The notes under the pieces are model-generated. The model searched no databases and had not been told where the DNA came from. It saw nothing but the letters and a program-made list of their open reading frames with translations. 48,553 bases of DNA, from NCBI GenBank assembly GCA_001801055.1, contig MGWP01000017.1, positions 1-48,553 on the forward strand, read 5' to 3'. Numbering within the stretch: position 1 is the stretch's first letter; the number at the start of each line of letters is the position of its first letter. The stretch comes from Gallionellales bacterium GWA2_55_18 (GTDB lineage Bacteria; Pseudomonadota; Gammaproteobacteria; Burkholderiales; Gallionellaceae). Positions 24,110-33,698 of this stretch are shown here, in pieces. Made by a program: the position numbers and the translations under genes.

Positions 24110-25636
24110 ATGACCGAACCGCTACTGATCGCCAAAAACAACCGGCAGGAACTTTACCTGTTGCCGCAAATGGCCAGCCGCCACGGCCTGATAACCGGTG
24201 CGACCGGAACCGGCAAGACCGTCACGCTGCAAACACTGGCAGAAGCATTCAGCCGCATCGGCGTGCCGGTGTTTCTCTCCGACATCAAGGGCGATCTGTC
24301 CGGCATGAGCAAGGCGGGGGGCGGCAATGCCAAGGTCGCGGCGCGCGTCGCACAGCTCAAACTGGAAAATTTCACGCACCGCGCCTATCCGGTAATGTTC
24401 TGGGACGTGTTCGGCGCAATGGGCCATCCGTTGCGCGCCACCGTCTCCGACATGGGGCCGCTGCTGCTCGGGCGCATGTTAAACCTGAACGACGTACAGC
24501 AAGGCGTACTGTCGCTGGTGTTCAAAATTGCCGATGACAATGGCTTGCTGTTGCTCGACATGAAAGACCTGCGCGCGATGGTGCAGAGCGTCGGCGAAAA
24601 TTCCGCCGATTACACCACCGAATACGGCAACATCTCCACCGCCAGCATCGGCGCGATCCAGCGCGGCTTGCTGCAAATCGAGACGCAGGGCGGCGACAAA
24701 CTGTTCGGCGAGCCGATGCTCAACATCGCCGACCTGATGCAGGCCGGCGACGACGGCTGCGGCATGATCAACATCCTCGCCGCCGACCAATTGATGACCT
24801 CGCCGAAGGTGTATTCGACCATGCTGCTGTGGCTGCTCGCCGAACTGTTCGAAAACTTGCCGGAAGCGGGCGACCTGGCCAAGCCCAAACTGGTGTTCTT
24901 CTTCGATGAGGCGCATCTGTTGTTCAACGACGCGCCCGCCGCGCTGCTCGACAAGATCGAGCAGGTGGTGCGCCTGATCCGCTCCAAAGGCGTGGGCGTA
25001 TATTTCGTCACGCAGAACCCCGCCGATGTGCCGGACAAGGTGCTGGGGCAGCTCGGCAACCGCATCCAGCATGCGTTGCGCGCCTTCAGCCCGCGCGACC
25101 AGAAAGCGGTGAAATCCGCCGCCGAAACCATGCGCGACAACCCGAAGCTGGACGAAGCCGCGATCATCACCGAACTCGGCGTCGGCGAGGCGCTGGTTTC
25201 CTGCCTCGACGAAAACGGTACGCCAAGCGTCGTCGAGCGCGCGCTGATCGTGCCGCCACAGGCGCAGATCGGCCCGATCACCGACATCGAAAGAAAAGCC
25301 ATCATGCAGGATTCACTGCTCGCCGGGCATTACGAAAAAGCCGTTGATCGCGAATCGGCCTACGAAATTCTCAAGGGACGCGTCGGCGGACAGCAAGTGG
25401 GGAGTGCGGCACCACAATCCGCGCCAGCGCCCGCCAGCGGTAGTAGTTTTGGCAATATGCTGAGCGGCATCTTTGACAATGGTAGCGGGGGCAATGCTGA
25501 CAGGGGCAACCGCACCGGCAACAGGCAAAGTATCGGCGAAACAATTGCCAAAAGTGCTGCGCGCTCCATCGGCTCGGCAGTTGGGCGGGAGATCATCCGC
25601 GGCGTGCTGGGATCGTTGCTGGGGGGGCGCAGGTAG
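24110..25636 (+). CDS. HerA-like ATPase of the DUF853/YjgR family
   Basis: This 508-residue protein has Walker A GATGTGKT (residues 30-37), [16 protein letters not shown], Walker [13 protein letters not shown] (about 260), and [20 protein letters not shown], all characteristic of the YjgR/DUF853 branch of HerA-FtsK ATPases. A Ser/Gly/Ala-rich low-complexity stretch near 425-465 leads to a hydrophobic [18 protein letters not shown] tail. The cellular role of the family is unknown; relatives act as DNA translocases. It is divergent from yebC with an 80-bp gap. Confidence 0.9.
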   Translation: MTEPLLIAKNNRQELYLLPQMASRHGLITGATGTGKTVTLQTLAEAFSRIGVPVFLSDIKGDLSGMSKAGGGNAKVAARVAQLKLENFTHRAYPVMFWDVFGAMGHPLRATVSDMGPLLLGRMLNLNDVQQGVLSLVFKIADDNGLLLLDMKDLRAMVQSVGENSADYTTEYGNISTASIGAIQRGLLQIETQGGDKLFGEPMLNIADLMQAGDDGCGMINILAADQLMTSPKVYSTMLLWLLAELFENLPEAGDLAKPKLVFFFDEAHLLFNDAPAALLDKIEQVVRLIRSKGVGVYFVTQNPADVPDKVLGQLGNRIQHALRAFSPRDQKAVKSAAETMRDNPKLDEAAIITELGVGEALVSCLDENGTPSVVERALIVPPQAQIGPITDIERKAIMQDSLLAGHYEKAVDRESAYEILKGRVGGQQVGSAAPQSAPAPASGSSFGNMLSGIFDNGSGGNADRGNRTGNRQSIGETIAKSAARSIGSAVGREIIRGVLGSLLGGRR

Positions 25637-25644
25637 CTTCACAG

Positions 25645-25705
25645 ATGTAGCGTGCGCTGCGCGCGCGATTCCTGAATCATGTCGTGCGCACGGCGCACAC
25701 TACAT
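25645..25705. repeat. Long imperfect hairpin after the HerA-like gene
   Basis: ATGTAGCGTGCGC (25645-25657) pairs with GCGCACACTACAT (25693-25705), one base out of register in the middle. No T-run follows, so it is probably one of the GTAG-type dispersed repeats. It may protect or help end the upstream mRNA. Confidence 0.5.
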
Positions 25706-25721
25706 TGACTTATTTTGCAAT

Positions 25722-25749
25722 GTTCGCCCTTCGATACATCAGGGCGAAC
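25722..25749. repeat. Perfect 9-bp hairpin (GTTCGCCCT / AGGGCGAAC)
   Basis: GTTCGCCCT, loop of 10 bases containing TTCGATA, AGGGCGAAC. The TTCGATA-containing hairpin is related in style to the element at 11811-11909. It lies about 50 bp upstream of the ParA start. Confidence 0.55.
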
Positions 25750-25800
25750 GTGATACTTTATTCGCGCCGGATCAATAGTTCATGGGGAAGGTGGGGCAAA

Positions 25801-26415
25801 ATGAAAACCATTCTGATTGCAAACCCGAAAGGCGGCAGTGGCAAAACCACGCTGTCGGTCAACATTGCCGGCTATCTGGCCAACCGCGGCCAGCGTGTGG
25901 CGATGCTCGACCTTGACCGGCAGCAATCTTCCGCGTTGTGGCTCGCCACGCGCCCCACCGATCTGCCACCAATACGCACGCTCGATTCCAGGAAGGAGCA
26001 TGACCGCCCGCACGACTGGCTGGTAATAGACTCGCCCGCCGGATTGCATGGCAAGAATCTCGCCCACGCCGTCAAGCTGGCCAGCAAAATCATCGTACCG
26101 GTCGCGCCCTCACTGTTCGACCTGCATGCCAGCCGCGATTTTCTGCAAGCACTGGCAGAGGAAAAAGCGGTGCGCAAAAATAAATGCCGCATCGGTATAA
26201 TCGGGATGCGCATGGAGATGCGCACCAAAGCCGCCTGGGCGCTGGAACATTTTCTTACCACTCTCGATTTGCCGATACTGGCCTACCTGCGCGAAACGCA
26301 GGTGTATGTGAATGCCGCCTTCGAGGGGAAATCCCTGTTCGACCTACCATCTCATTTGGCCGCGCGCGACATCGAACAGTGGGCATTTCTGCAAGACTGG
26401 CTGGAAAAAGATTGA
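25801..26415 (+). CDS. Orphan ParA/MinD-type ATPase
   Basis: ATG 25801, preceded by GGAAGG, gives 204 residues. The deviant Walker A K-G-G-S-G-K-T-T (residues 10-17) has the signature lysine, followed by VAMLDLDRQQSSALW and WLVIDSPAGL (Walker A' and B). These ATPases form nucleotide-dependent dimers on DNA or membrane and position cargo. The protein is short and has no ParB partner or parS-like sites nearby, so it is unlikely to be the chromosomal parA; a role in positioning another structure is possible. It is monocistronic. Confidence 0.85.
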   Translation: MKTILIANPKGGSGKTTLSVNIAGYLANRGQRVAMLDLDRQQSSALWLATRPTDLPPIRTLDSRKEHDRPHDWLVIDSPAGLHGKNLAHAVKLASKIIVPVAPSLFDLHASRDFLQALAEEKAVRKNKCRIGIIGMRMEMRTKAAWALEHFLTTLDLPILAYLRETQVYVNAAFEGKSLFDLPSHLAARDIEQWAFLQDWLEKD

Positions 26416-26591
26416 TGTTGCGCCTCCGATGCAGCTCAATTTTCTGGTGAACCATTTGTGCGTAAGCCATGTCCGCAACAGATATATCGAAACTGTTCGC
26501 AAATATCAAATACAGGTTTTCACAGGTTACCGGTTGTGGGTTCGGCTGAATATAACCTAATATATGCGTCCGTATCAAAAGCAGCATTGCC

Positions 26592-28313
26592 ATGAACTTA
26601 TTTAACTCCCTTATTGTTTGCATTTTGCTGCTCACCGCTTGTGCGCAAGCCCCTCAGCGCACCGAACCGGCGCAGCCGGTTGCGCCGCCCGAGCAGCAGG
26701 CGGAAGCTGCACCGGTGTTGCCCAATGTCGAGTTGAGCGGTGAATTGATCTATGAATTCCTGTTGACCGAAATTGCCAATCAGCGCGGCTACAAGTCTTT
26801 GGCGGTGGAGGGAAGTACGGCCATGGCCAGGAAGACCCGCGACCCGCGCCTTGCAAAGCGTGCCGCGCAACTGGCATTCGAGTCCGGTGACGTAAACAAG
26901 TCGATTGCTGCATTCAGGCAATGGCAGGAAATTGAACCGGCTTCGCCCTTGGCGGGGCGCATGTTGTCTTCGATATTACTGCGTGGCGGCAAGCTGGACG
27001 AAGCGCAACTGGAATTAGCCAAGGTATTAAAAGCGGAGCAAGCGAACCCCGGAAACGCTTTCATGCAGATTTTTCAACTGGTTGCCCCCTATCCCGACAA
27101 GCATGCCGCACTGAAGTTGATGCGCAATCTTGCGCAACCCTATCCGAATATCGCCGAGGCGCATTGGTCGGTAGCACAATTGGCGCAGATGACCGGTAAC
27201 AGCGGGCTTGCGCTGGAAGAAGCCCGGCAGGCGCGCAACCTGCGGCAGAATTGGGATATGGCGGTATCGTTGGAAGCTCAGTTGTTGCAGAAAAAAACAC
27301 CGCAGCAAGGCTTGGAATTATTGCGTCACTACTTGTCGGATTACCCGGATGCGCGCGAAATACGTTTGCAGTACGCCCGCGCGCTGTTGGAGCAAAAGCA
27401 GTACAAACCGTCGCGCGACGAATTTCAGCGCTTGGCAAAAGACAACCCCGGCAATCCCGACTTGGCATTCGCAATTGCGCTGATTTCATTGCAGTTGAAT
27501 GACTTGCAGGGCGCCGAAGCGCAGCTTCAGCAGGCACTCAGCAAAGGCAAGAAGGAGCAGGATACGGTGCAGTATTACCTCGGGCAGTTAAGCGAGGCAA
27601 AAGAAAATGAAGGCGAGGCAATGGCGCATTACCGCGAGGTGAAGGGTGGCGAGTACCAGTTTGCGGCGCAATTGCGCGTGGTTTATATATTGAACAAGCG
27701 CGGCAAGCTGGAAGATGCGCGGGAGTATTTGCGCCAGATACAGGCCAACAGCAACCAGCAGCGCGTGCAACTGCTGCTGATCGAGGCGCAATTATTGCGC
27801 GATGCGAAGCACGCAGAGGATGCATATCAGGTATTGCAGCAGGGCTTGGTAAAGTTGCCCAACCACCCCGATTTGCTTTATGAAGCCGCGATGCTGGCGG
27901 ACAAGACCGGCAGACCGGAAGTATTCGAGCAACTGATGCGCAAGCTGATCCAGATCAAGCCGGATCACGCGCACGCATACAACGCGCTGGGGTACGGCAT
28001 GCTGGAACGTAACGAGCGCATCCCTGAAGCGGTCGGGCTGGTGGAAAAAGCCTTGCAGCTTGCCCCCGACGATGTTGCGATCATGGATAGCGTGGGCTGG
28101 GGCTATTACCGCAGCGGCAAACTGGACGAGAGCGTGAAGTTGTTGCGGCGCGCTTTTGCCGGTAATCCAGACCCTGAAATTGCCGCACATCTGGGCGAGG
28201 TATTATGGGCGCGCGGCGATAAGGAGGAAGCCAAAAAGATTTGGCAGGATAGCCTCAAGGCCAACCCCGGCAATGTGCTGTTGCAGGCCGTCATCAAAAA
28301 ATTTATTCCCTGA
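26592..28313 (+). CDS. TPR-repeat outer-membrane lipoprotein
   Basis: This 573-residue protein has a lipoprotein signal (LIVCILLLTAC, Cys about residue 17), a Pro/Ala/Gln-rich linker and many TPR units, the clearest in the last third (HAYNALGYGMLERNERIPEA, DVAIMDSVGWGYYRSGKLDE). Position 2 after the Cys is Ala, so transport by Lol to the outer membrane is expected. The stop overlaps the lolB start (TGATG). This TPR-lolB-ispE order is conserved in betaproteobacteria and suggests envelope biogenesis, but the precise role is unknown. Confidence 0.9.
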   Translation: MNLFNSLIVCILLLTACAQAPQRTEPAQPVAPPEQQAEAAPVLPNVELSGELIYEFLLTEIANQRGYKSLAVEGSTAMARKTRDPRLAKRAAQLAFESGDVNKSIAAFRQWQEIEPASPLAGRMLSSILLRGGKLDEAQLELAKVLKAEQANPGNAFMQIFQLVAPYPDKHAALKLMRNLAQPYPNIAEAHWSVAQLAQMTGNSGLALEEARQARNLRQNWDMAVSLEAQLLQKKTPQQGLELLRHYLSDYPDAREIRLQYARALLEQKQYKPSRDEFQRLAKDNPGNPDLAFAIALISLQLNDLQGAEAQLQQALSKGKKEQDTVQYYLGQLSEAKENEGEAMAHYREVKGGEYQFAAQLRVVYILNKRGKLEDAREYLRQIQANSNQQRVQLLLIEAQLLRDAKHAEDAYQVLQQGLVKLPNHPDLLYEAAMLADKTGRPEVFEQLMRKLIQIKPDHAHAYNALGYGMLERNERIPEAVGLVEKALQLAPDDVAIMDSVGWGYYRSGKLDESVKLLRRAFAGNPDPEIAAHLGEVLWARGDKEEAKKIWQDSLKANPGNVLLQAVIKKFIP

Positions 28314-28882
28314 TGGTGTGGAGGAGCGTATTGCTGGCAGGCGTATTAAGCGGCTGTGCGTTGCTGCCGCCCGCGCCCGCACCGGTCGCGCGCCCCGTGC
28401 AGCCTGAAACCGCGGCGTTCGCGCTGAACGGGCGCATCTCGATCAACCACCGGGGTGAACGCCATTCTGCCGGATTGCGCTGGGCCCATCAGGCGCAATC
28501 CGACGAAATATTGCTACTTGCGCCGCTCGGGCAAACTGCCGCGCGCGTTTATCGCGATGCGCGGCAGGCAACTCTGGATAAAGGCGACAAACACTACCGG
28601 GCCGACGATGCGGAAACGCTGATGCGGCAGGTGTTGCATTGGCATCTGCCGCTGGGCGGCTTGCATCATTGGGTGTTGGGCATGGCGGATGCCAATAGCC
28701 CCGCAAAGATCGAGTATGCCGAGAACGGTCAGATTTTGATGCTGCAACAGGACGGTTGGGAAGTGCGCTACCTGCGCTACGCCGATACTAAACCGGATAG
28801 TTTGCCTACGCGCTTGCAGTTAAGCCACGAGGATTTGCAGGTGCAATTGCTGATCGATGAGTGGGAATGGAATCCACAATGA
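28313..28882 (+). CDS. lolB: Outer-membrane lipoprotein receptor LolB
   Basis: This 189-residue protein has a short lipoprotein signal with lipobox L-S-G-C (Cys about 15) and a LolB-type beta fold: FALNGRISINHRGERHSAGLRW, LLLAPLGQTAARVY, and the membrane-inserting hydrophobic loop region HLPLGGLHHWVLG. LolB takes lipoproteins from LolA and inserts them in the outer membrane. It is translationally coupled to the TPR lipoprotein and followed by ispE after 10 bp. Confidence 0.92.
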   Translation: MVWRSVLLAGVLSGCALLPPAPAPVARPVQPETAAFALNGRISINHRGERHSAGLRWAHQAQSDEILLLAPLGQTAARVYRDARQATLDKGDKHYRADDAETLMRQVLHWHLPLGGLHHWVLGMADANSPAKIEYAENGQILMLQQDGWEVRYLRYADTKPDSLPTRLQLSHEDLQVQLLIDEWEWNPQ

Positions 28883-28892
28883 GAACCCCTGA

Positions 28893-29759
28893 ATGGAACT
28901 GACTTGCCCGGCACCGGCAAAATTAAACCTGTTCCTGCATGTCGTCGGGCGCAGGACGGACGGTTACCATCTGCTGCAAACCCTGTTCCGTTTCATCGAC
29001 CTGCAAGACACGCTGCATTTCAGCCTGCGCGATGACGGCACGGTGCGGCGCACCAATACCGTGGAAGGCGTGGACGAGGAACAGGATTTGTGTGTGCGCG
29101 CCGCGCGCCTGTTGCAAAGCGAGGCCGGATGCGCGCTGGGCGTTGATATCACGGTCGAAAAACGCATCCCGATGGGCGGCGGCCTGGGCGGCGGCAGCTC
29201 GGATGCGGCGACCACACTGATCGCGCTGAACCGCTTGTGGTCGCTGGGCTTGCCGCGCAAACACCTGATGCATCTTGGCTTGCGCCTGGGTGCGGATGTG
29301 CCGGTGTTCGTGTTCGGCAAAAATGCATTTGCCGAAGGCGTTGGCGAGGAGTTGCAGGCCTATCCCTTGCATGATGCATGGTACGTGGTGCTGTTTCCCC
29401 CTGTGCATGTGCCGACCGCGCAGATTTTTGCGCACCCGGAATTGACACGCAATACGGTTTCCATCACAATGCGCGCCCTCTCGAAAGGGCAGCTTTCTGG
29501 GGGGCAGCTCCGGGAGCAGCAACTTCGCAACGACCTGCAACCTGTAGCATGCAACATCTATCCGGAAGTTGGGCGTTATATAGCTTGGCTGAATGGCTTC
29601 GGAAAAGCGATGATGACCGGATCTGGTGCATGCGTGTTCGCCGAGTTTGCTGACCGTAGCCAGGCAGAAGCGGTGTTGCGGCAACTGCCACACGGGATGC
29701 GCGGTGTAGTCGCGCAGGGTTTAGCAAGGCATCCGTTGCATGATTGGATGCCCGATTGA
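28893..29759 (+). CDS. ispE: 4-diphosphocytidyl-2-C-methyl-D-erythritol kinase IspE
   Basis: IspE is the GHMP kinase of the MEP pathway to isopentenyl diphosphate. Seen here: PAPAKLNLFLHVVGRRTDGY at the start, the GHMP ATP loop PMGGGLGGGSSDAATTL (about 95-111), and the C-terminal GSGACVFAEF. At 288 residues the length is normal. An unusual Gln/Leu-rich segment (LSKGQLSGGQLREQQLRND, about 194-212) sits where relatives have a shorter loop before the conserved N-D; its DNA shows imperfect GGGCAGCT repeats. It lies in the lolB-ispE-tRNA-prs order. Confidence 0.95.
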   Translation: MELTCPAPAKLNLFLHVVGRRTDGYHLLQTLFRFIDLQDTLHFSLRDDGTVRRTNTVEGVDEEQDLCVRAARLLQSEAGCALGVDITVEKRIPMGGGLGGGSSDAATTLIALNRLWSLGLPRKHLMHLGLRLGADVPVFVFGKNAFAEGVGEELQAYPLHDAWYVVLFPPVHVPTAQIFAHPELTRNTVSITMRALSKGQLSGGQLREQQLRNDLQPVACNIYPEVGRYIAWLNGFGKAMMTGSGACVFAEFADRSQAEAVLRQLPHGMRGVVAQGLARHPLHDWMPD

Positions 29760-29762
29760 CGA

Positions 29763-29932
29763 AAGACTCGCATAGCGAGGCCGCACCCCTCTCACCCGCT
29801 TGCGGGATAACCAGCGACTTGGCTGCGATCTTTTGCAGCCTAGTCGAATGGCTAGTTGTTTTATCCAGAGAGTTAGGGGAGAGGGAAACGGGCGGGACGA
29901 GTTTATGGGGTGGCATCATTGCCATGCCCGTT
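29763..29932. repeat. Structured dispersed repeat, copy B
   Basis: It is homologous to 12003-12158, with 64 of 67 identical bases in the core (29795-29861) including the GGCTGC / GCAGCC hairpin. The outer end pairs AACGGGC (29887-29893) with GCCCGTT (29926-29932). It fills the ispE-tRNA gap and is not coding here. Confidence 0.8.
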
Positions 29933-29940
29933 AAGTTTAT

Positions 29941-30015
29941 TGGGGAGTCGCCAAGTGGTAAGGCACCGGATTTTGATTCCGGCATTCGTAGGTTCGATCC
30001 CTACCTCCCCAGCCA
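29941..30015 (+). tRNA. tRNA-Gln(UUG)
   Basis: The acceptor stem TGGGGAG pairs with CTCCCCA, followed by G and an encoded CCA. The anticodon stem CCGGA / TCCGG encloses the loop TTTTGAT with anticodon TTG, and the T-arm has GTAGGTTCGATCCCTAC. It reads CAA/CAG glutamine codons. A tRNA-Gln between ispE and prs is a recurring betaproteobacterial arrangement. Confidence 0.97.
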
Positions 30016-30130
30016 AAACGCAGTTTCGGCGCAGGCTAATGTGAGTGAAGCGAATGTTGAGCTCGCATAAACAGGCGGTCGGAGCCAAACTTCAGGGTGC
30101 ATTTTGTTTTGATTCTCTAGGGGGTTGCAC

Positions 30131-31081
30131 GTGTCTTATGACCGCTTGATGGTATTCACCGGCAATGCCAATCCCAAGCTTGCCGCCGCAGTCGCGCAAC
30201 GCCTGCATATCCAGCTAGGTCGCGCCAAGGTAGGGCGTTTCTCGGACGGCGAGGTGATGGTGGAACTCCTCGAGAATGTGCGCGGCAAGGATGTGTTCGT
30301 GCTGCAATCCACCTGCGCGCCGACCAACGATAACCTGATGGAAGTGATGGTGATGGTGGATGCGCTGAAGCGCGCATCCGCAGGACGGATCACCGCAGCG
30401 ATGCCGTATTTCGGCTACGCGCGCCAGGATCGCCGCCCGCGCTCGGCACGTGTCGCAATTACCGCCAAGGTGGTAGCCGACATGCTTACCGGCGCCGGTG
30501 TGGATCGGCTGCTGACCATGGATCTGCACTCCGACCAGATTCAGGGTTTCTTCGATATTCCGGTGGATAACATTTATGCCAGCCCGATTTTGCTGTCGGA
30601 TGTTTGGAAGAGCAACTACCCTAACCTGATCGTAGTATCGCCTGACGTGGGCGGCGTGGTACGCGCCCGCGCGCTGGCCAAGGAGATGGATGCGGATCTG
30701 GCGATCATCGACAAGCGCCGCCCCAAACCGAATGTGGCGAAAGTGATGAATATCATCGGTGACGTGGTGGGGCGCACCTGCCTGATCATGGACGACATGG
30801 TGGATACCGCCAACACGCTGTGCGAGGCGGCCAATGCGTTGAAGGAAAAAGGCGCGGTACGTGTGCTGGCCTATTGTACTCACCCGGTGCTGTCTGGCCC
30901 GGCAATCGAGCGCATCGAAAATTCCGCGCTGGATGAGTTGGTGGTTACCGATACCATCCCGCTTAGCGAAGCGGCGCGCAACAGCAAGCGCATCCGCCAA
31001 TTGAGCACGGCGGAATTGCTGGCGGAAACAATACGCCGCATCAACAATGAAGAATCGGTGAGCTCGCTGTTCACCGAGTAG
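30131..31081 (+). CDS. prs: Ribose-phosphate pyrophosphokinase (PRPP synthase)
   Basis: From GTG 30131 (AGGGGG 6 bp upstream; TTG 30125 is also possible) the protein starts [17 protein letters not shown], like its relatives, and has about 316 residues. Key motifs are visible: [17 protein letters not shown], the flexible ATP loop region [15 protein letters not shown], and the PRPP-binding loop [14 protein letters not shown]. It makes PRPP from ribose 5-phosphate and ATP for purine, pyrimidine, His, Trp and NAD synthesis. It is probably transcribed with or just after the tRNA and before rplY. Confidence 0.97.
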   Translation: MSYDRLMVFTGNANPKLAAAVAQRLHIQLGRAKVGRFSDGEVMVELLENVRGKDVFVLQSTCAPTNDNLMEVMVMVDALKRASAGRITAAMPYFGYARQDRRPRSARVAITAKVVADMLTGAGVDRLLTMDLHSDQIQGFFDIPVDNIYASPILLSDVWKSNYPNLIVVSPDVGGVVRARALAKEMDADLAIIDKRRPKPNVAKVMNIIGDVVGRTCLIMDDMVDTANTLCEAANALKEKGAVRVLAYCTHPVLSGPAIERIENSALDELVVTDTIPLSEAARNSKRIRQLSTAELLAETIRRINNEESVSSLFTE

Positions 31082-31104
31082 GATTGCGCAGGGAGCGGGT
31101 GTAG

Positions 31105-31125
31105 GGGCGGGTCTTAGACCCGCCC
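31105..31125. promoter_or_regulatory. Strong stem-loop between prs and rplY
   Basis: GGGCGGGTCT, T, AGACCCGCCC is a perfect palindrome around one base. No T-tract follows. It could be an attenuating or RNA-stabilising hairpin between the genes, or simply another GTAGGGG-type dispersed repeat (it is preceded by GTAG). Confidence 0.5.
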
Positions 31126-31222
31126 GACAAAGCCCACCCTGCAAGTTTTAGCGGTAGCCATGTTGGTTGCCGCAAATGCGGAATCGTCTGGTCGCGGACG
31201 ATTCAATTTTTGGAGAAGTGAA

Positions 31223-31891
31223 ATGACAATCGAAATCAATGCAACAAACCGTAAGGCGCAAGGTACGGGTGCGAGCCGCCGTCTGCGTAACGCCGGCCGC
31301 GTGCCAGGCGTTGTGTATGGCTCGGGCGATGTAAACATGATCGAACTCGATCACAATGACATCTACCACAAGCTGCGTGCAGAGGCATTCCATGCTTCAA
31401 TATTGACACTGAATCTGGAAGGCAAGAAAGAATCCGTGCTGTTGCGTGATTTCGTGATGCACCCGTTTCGCCAACAAGTACAACACATCGACTTTCAGCG
31501 TGTAGATGCTAAAAAGAAGATGCACATCAAAATACCGTTGCACTTCCTGAATGCGGACATCGCACCCGGCGTAAAAACTGGCGGCGGAAAAATCAGCCAC
31601 GTAATAAACGAACTCGACATCACTTGTTTGCCCAAAGATCTGCCTGCCTTTATCGAGGTGGACTTGGCGCATCTGGAGCTGGGTCATTCCATCCACGTTG
31701 CCGATTTAAAGTTACCCAAAGGCGTGGAAGCGGCTACGCACGGCACACATACTGTAGAGGCAGTAGTGGCGACCGTACAAGTGCCGCGTGGTGCGATTGA
31801 AGTTGAAGCTGCGGCGGAGGCTCCGGTCACAACGGCAGCCGCGCCAGCTGCTGCTACAGCCGCTGCACCGGCTGCCAAAAAATCCAAGTAA
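31223..31891 (+). CDS. rplY: 50S ribosomal protein L25/general stress protein Ctc
   Basis: ATG 31223 follows GGAGAAG and gives 222 residues: [20 protein letters not shown], then the TL5/Ctc-type C-terminal domain ([14 protein letters not shown]). An Ala/Pro-rich low-complexity tail of about 35 residues ends in [10 protein letters not shown]25 binds 5S rRNA; the long two-domain Ctc form is usual in this group. The upstream in-frame extension to 31160 is not supported. An intrinsic terminator follows at 31907. Confidence 0.96.
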   Translation: MTIEINATNRKAQGTGASRRLRNAGRVPGVVYGSGDVNMIELDHNDIYHKLRAEAFHASILTLNLEGKKESVLLRDFVMHPFRQQVQHIDFQRVDAKKKMHIKIPLHFLNADIAPGVKTGGGKISHVINELDITCLPKDLPAFIEVDLAHLELGHSIHVADLKLPKGVEAATHGTHTVEAVVATVQVPRGAIEVEAAAEAPVTTAAAPAAATAAAPAAKKSK

Positions 31892-31906
31892 GCCGGATAG
31901 CCGCAT

Positions 31907-31942
31907 AACCCGCCATTGCTGATGAATGCATGGCGGGTTTTT
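31907..31942 (+). terminator. Intrinsic terminator after rplY
   Basis: AACCCGCCAT (31907-31916), a 13-base loop, ATGGCGGGTT (31930-31939) and a T-run form a strong Rho-independent terminator. An in-frame ATG for pth at 31926 falls inside its loop and is not a believable start, so pth should begin downstream. Confidence 0.88.
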
Positions 31943-31967
31943 CATTGTTAAGATACGGGAAATTCTA

Positions 31968-32543
31968 TTGACCGCAATACGTCTAATTGTCGGCCTTGGC
32001 AACCCCGGGCGCGAATATGAAACCACCCGGCATAACGTCGGCTTCCTCTGGGTGGATGAGCTTGCGCGCCTGCAAAATCTGGGCTTCAAGAGCGAGGCCA
32101 AATTTCACGGCATGACTGCGCGCGGCCAGTTGCACGGGCATGAAATGCTACTGCTCAAGCCGCAGACGTTTATGAACGTGAGCGGGCGATCTGTCGGCGC
32201 ACTGGCGCAATTCTACAAAATTGAACCAGCGGAAATTCTGGTCGTGCACGACGAATTGGACTTGCCGCCCGGTGTGGCGCGTTTGAAAATGGGCGGCGGA
32301 CACGGCGGGCACAACGGGTTAAAGGACATCATCGCGCACCTCGGCAGCAAGGATTTTTGGCGGCTGCGTCTCGGCATCGGCCACCCTGGCGAGGGCGCCG
32401 ACGTAGCCAACTACGTGTTGAATGACCCGCGCCGCGAAGAGCGCGAACTGATCGGCGAAGCCATGCAGCGCGCGCTGAATGTCGCGCACCTGGTCATCGA
32501 AGGAAAAACCGAAGCGGCGATGTTGAAGCTGCACAGCGCGTAA
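31968..32543 (+). CDS. pth: Peptidyl-tRNA hydrolase
   Basis: Pth recycles peptidyl-tRNA that falls off ribosomes. Motifs: LIVGLGNPGREYETTRHNVG with the catalytic His, LLKPQTFMNVSG, HDELDLPPGVARLKMGGGHGG and GIGHPG. From TTG 31968 it has 191 residues, close to E. coli (194). TTG was chosen because the only upstream ATG (31926) lies in the rplY terminator loop. In most relatives ychF follows directly; here a 1.6-kb insertion with a ferritin-like gene intervenes. Confidence 0.94.
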   Translation: MTAIRLIVGLGNPGREYETTRHNVGFLWVDELARLQNLGFKSEAKFHGMTARGQLHGHEMLLLKPQTFMNVSGRSVGALAQFYKIEPAEILVVHDELDLPPGVARLKMGGGHGGHNGLKDIIAHLGSKDFWRLRLGIGHPGEGADVANYVLNDPRREERELIGEAMQRALNVAHLVIEGKTEAAMLKLHSA

Positions 32544-32571
32544 TTCCATTTTTCATCAACAGCGCAATATC

Positions 32572-32595
32572 GTAGGGGCGAGATTTATCGCGCCC
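32572..32595. repeat. GTAGGGGCG-type short palindrome
   Basis: GTAGGGGCGAGATTTATCGC with GCCC completing the stem. It is of the same style as 34011-34030 and 31105-31125. It lies just after pth. Confidence 0.5.
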
Positions 32596-32843
32596 TTCTT
32601 TTGATGCATGAATAGTTCGTGGGTTAGCGGCTTTATGGTTCGACGAGTCCACCAGCGACGGACGTAACCCGACAATCAACATCAACACTGCCTAGGGTAG
32701 CTCGCTTGCGGCTGATCGAGGCGGCGCTCAGGGAATGAAAAGCAAGAACCAAAAAAGGGTGTGCCACAAATTGCCCACTCTTTGCGAATGTTCGTAAGTA
32801 TCCGCTTCTACACTGAACTGTCGCTCAGCTTAAGCATTTCGAA

Positions 32844-32896
32844 CGGTCGGTTCTCGGCCTTATGTAGTGCTCCACATAAGGCCGATAAACCGACCG
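32844..32896. repeat. Two-tier long palindrome between pth and the ferritin-like gene
   Basis: Outer arms CGGTCGGTT / AACCGACCG and inner arms GGCCTTATGT / ACATAAGGCC are separated by 3-4-base bulges and an 8-base loop. The stem totals 19 bp. There is no T-tract. With the hairpin at 33042-33069 it is the main content of the 596-bp gap 32544-33139, where I see no gene. Confidence 0.7.
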
Positions 32897-33041
32897 TCAC
32901 TTTGTCGGCCATAGCGGGTACTGGGATTACTCCAAAGCTGAGAATTAAATTCGGCTACGGCCCCTTTACTCCTGAATGAAACAATTGCGACGCCGACCTT
33001 TAGCCTATGTGGTATCTTATCCATGTGGTCACTATGTGCCC

Positions 33042-33069
33042 CATGCCGACTTCATCGGTTGTCGGCATG
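33042..33069. promoter_or_regulatory. Hairpin upstream of the ferritin-like gene
   Basis: CATGCCGAC, a 10-base loop, GTCGGCATG form a perfect 9-bp stem about 70 bp before the ferritin-like ATG. It could be a 5'-UTR structure or an operator for an iron- or redox-responsive regulator; I cannot match it to a known box. Confidence 0.45.
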
Positions 33070-33139
33070 AAGGACTCGAAACGCGCAAATGCTACCTGTT
33101 TGCCATATTGGAGATGTTTAGTTCATTAAGGAGAAATTT

Positions 33140-33685
33140 ATGGCTACTCAACTTGATGTTTCAACACTGAATCTGCAGGATGCGCTTGACATGGCTTTGC
33201 TAATCGAAAAGGAAGCAGAAGAACGCTATCGTGTGTTTGCGGAGACAATCGGAGAGCGATACCCAGGTGATGCAGCAGCTTTCTTTAAGATGATGGCAAA
33301 AAACGAGCATAAACATTGTGTTCAACTAGCTGAGAGAAGACGCTTGCTCTTCGGCAACACCCCTTCGCGCATCACAGATGCCATGATGGAGCCAAATATC
33401 GAGGCGCCTGAACTTGAGAAAGCGGTGCGCTTCATGTCTCCTCGTCGCGCCCTGGAGGTGGCATTGGAGTCCGAAATAAAGGCCTACGAATTTTATGACC
33501 GGATTTTGGCTAATGCACAAAACATTCTGGAGCCAGAGGTTCAAAACCTAATCAAGGAACTGCGGGATGAAGAAGTAGAACACCAGAGGCTCCTGAATGA
33601 AATGAAGGCCAAGTATCCAGACACAATGGATACAGACTATGACCCAGACATCGACGGACTTTCTACATATCACGAAATTACTTGA
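33140..33685 (+). CDS. Rubrerythrin-like ferritin-fold diiron protein
   Basis: This 181-residue protein has two half-sites typical of ferritin-like diiron proteins: LLIEKEAEERY (about 20-30) with FFKMMAKNEHKH (Glu56, His59), and LESEIKAYEFYDRI with RDEEVEHQRLL (E-x-x-H). There is no rubredoxin domain. Such proteins oxidise iron or remove peroxide; in an iron-active bacterium either is plausible. ATG 33140 is preceded by AAGGAGAAA. It sits between pth and ychF, which are usually adjacent, within palindrome-rich sequence, so it is probably a local insertion. Confidence 0.85.
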   Translation: MATQLDVSTLNLQDALDMALLIEKEAEERYRVFAETIGERYPGDAAAFFKMMAKNEHKHCVQLAERRRLLFGNTPSRITDAMMEPNIEAPELEKAVRFMSPRRALEVALESEIKAYEFYDRILANAQNILEPEVQNLIKELRDEEVEHQRLLNEMKAKYPDTMDTDYDPDIDGLSTYHEIT

Positions 33686-33698
33686 TAACTTTTAAATT

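Noticed and set aside
31926-31967. ATG 31926 as the pth start
   Set aside because: It lies in the loop of the rplY intrinsic terminator and would add 14 residues not typical of Pth.
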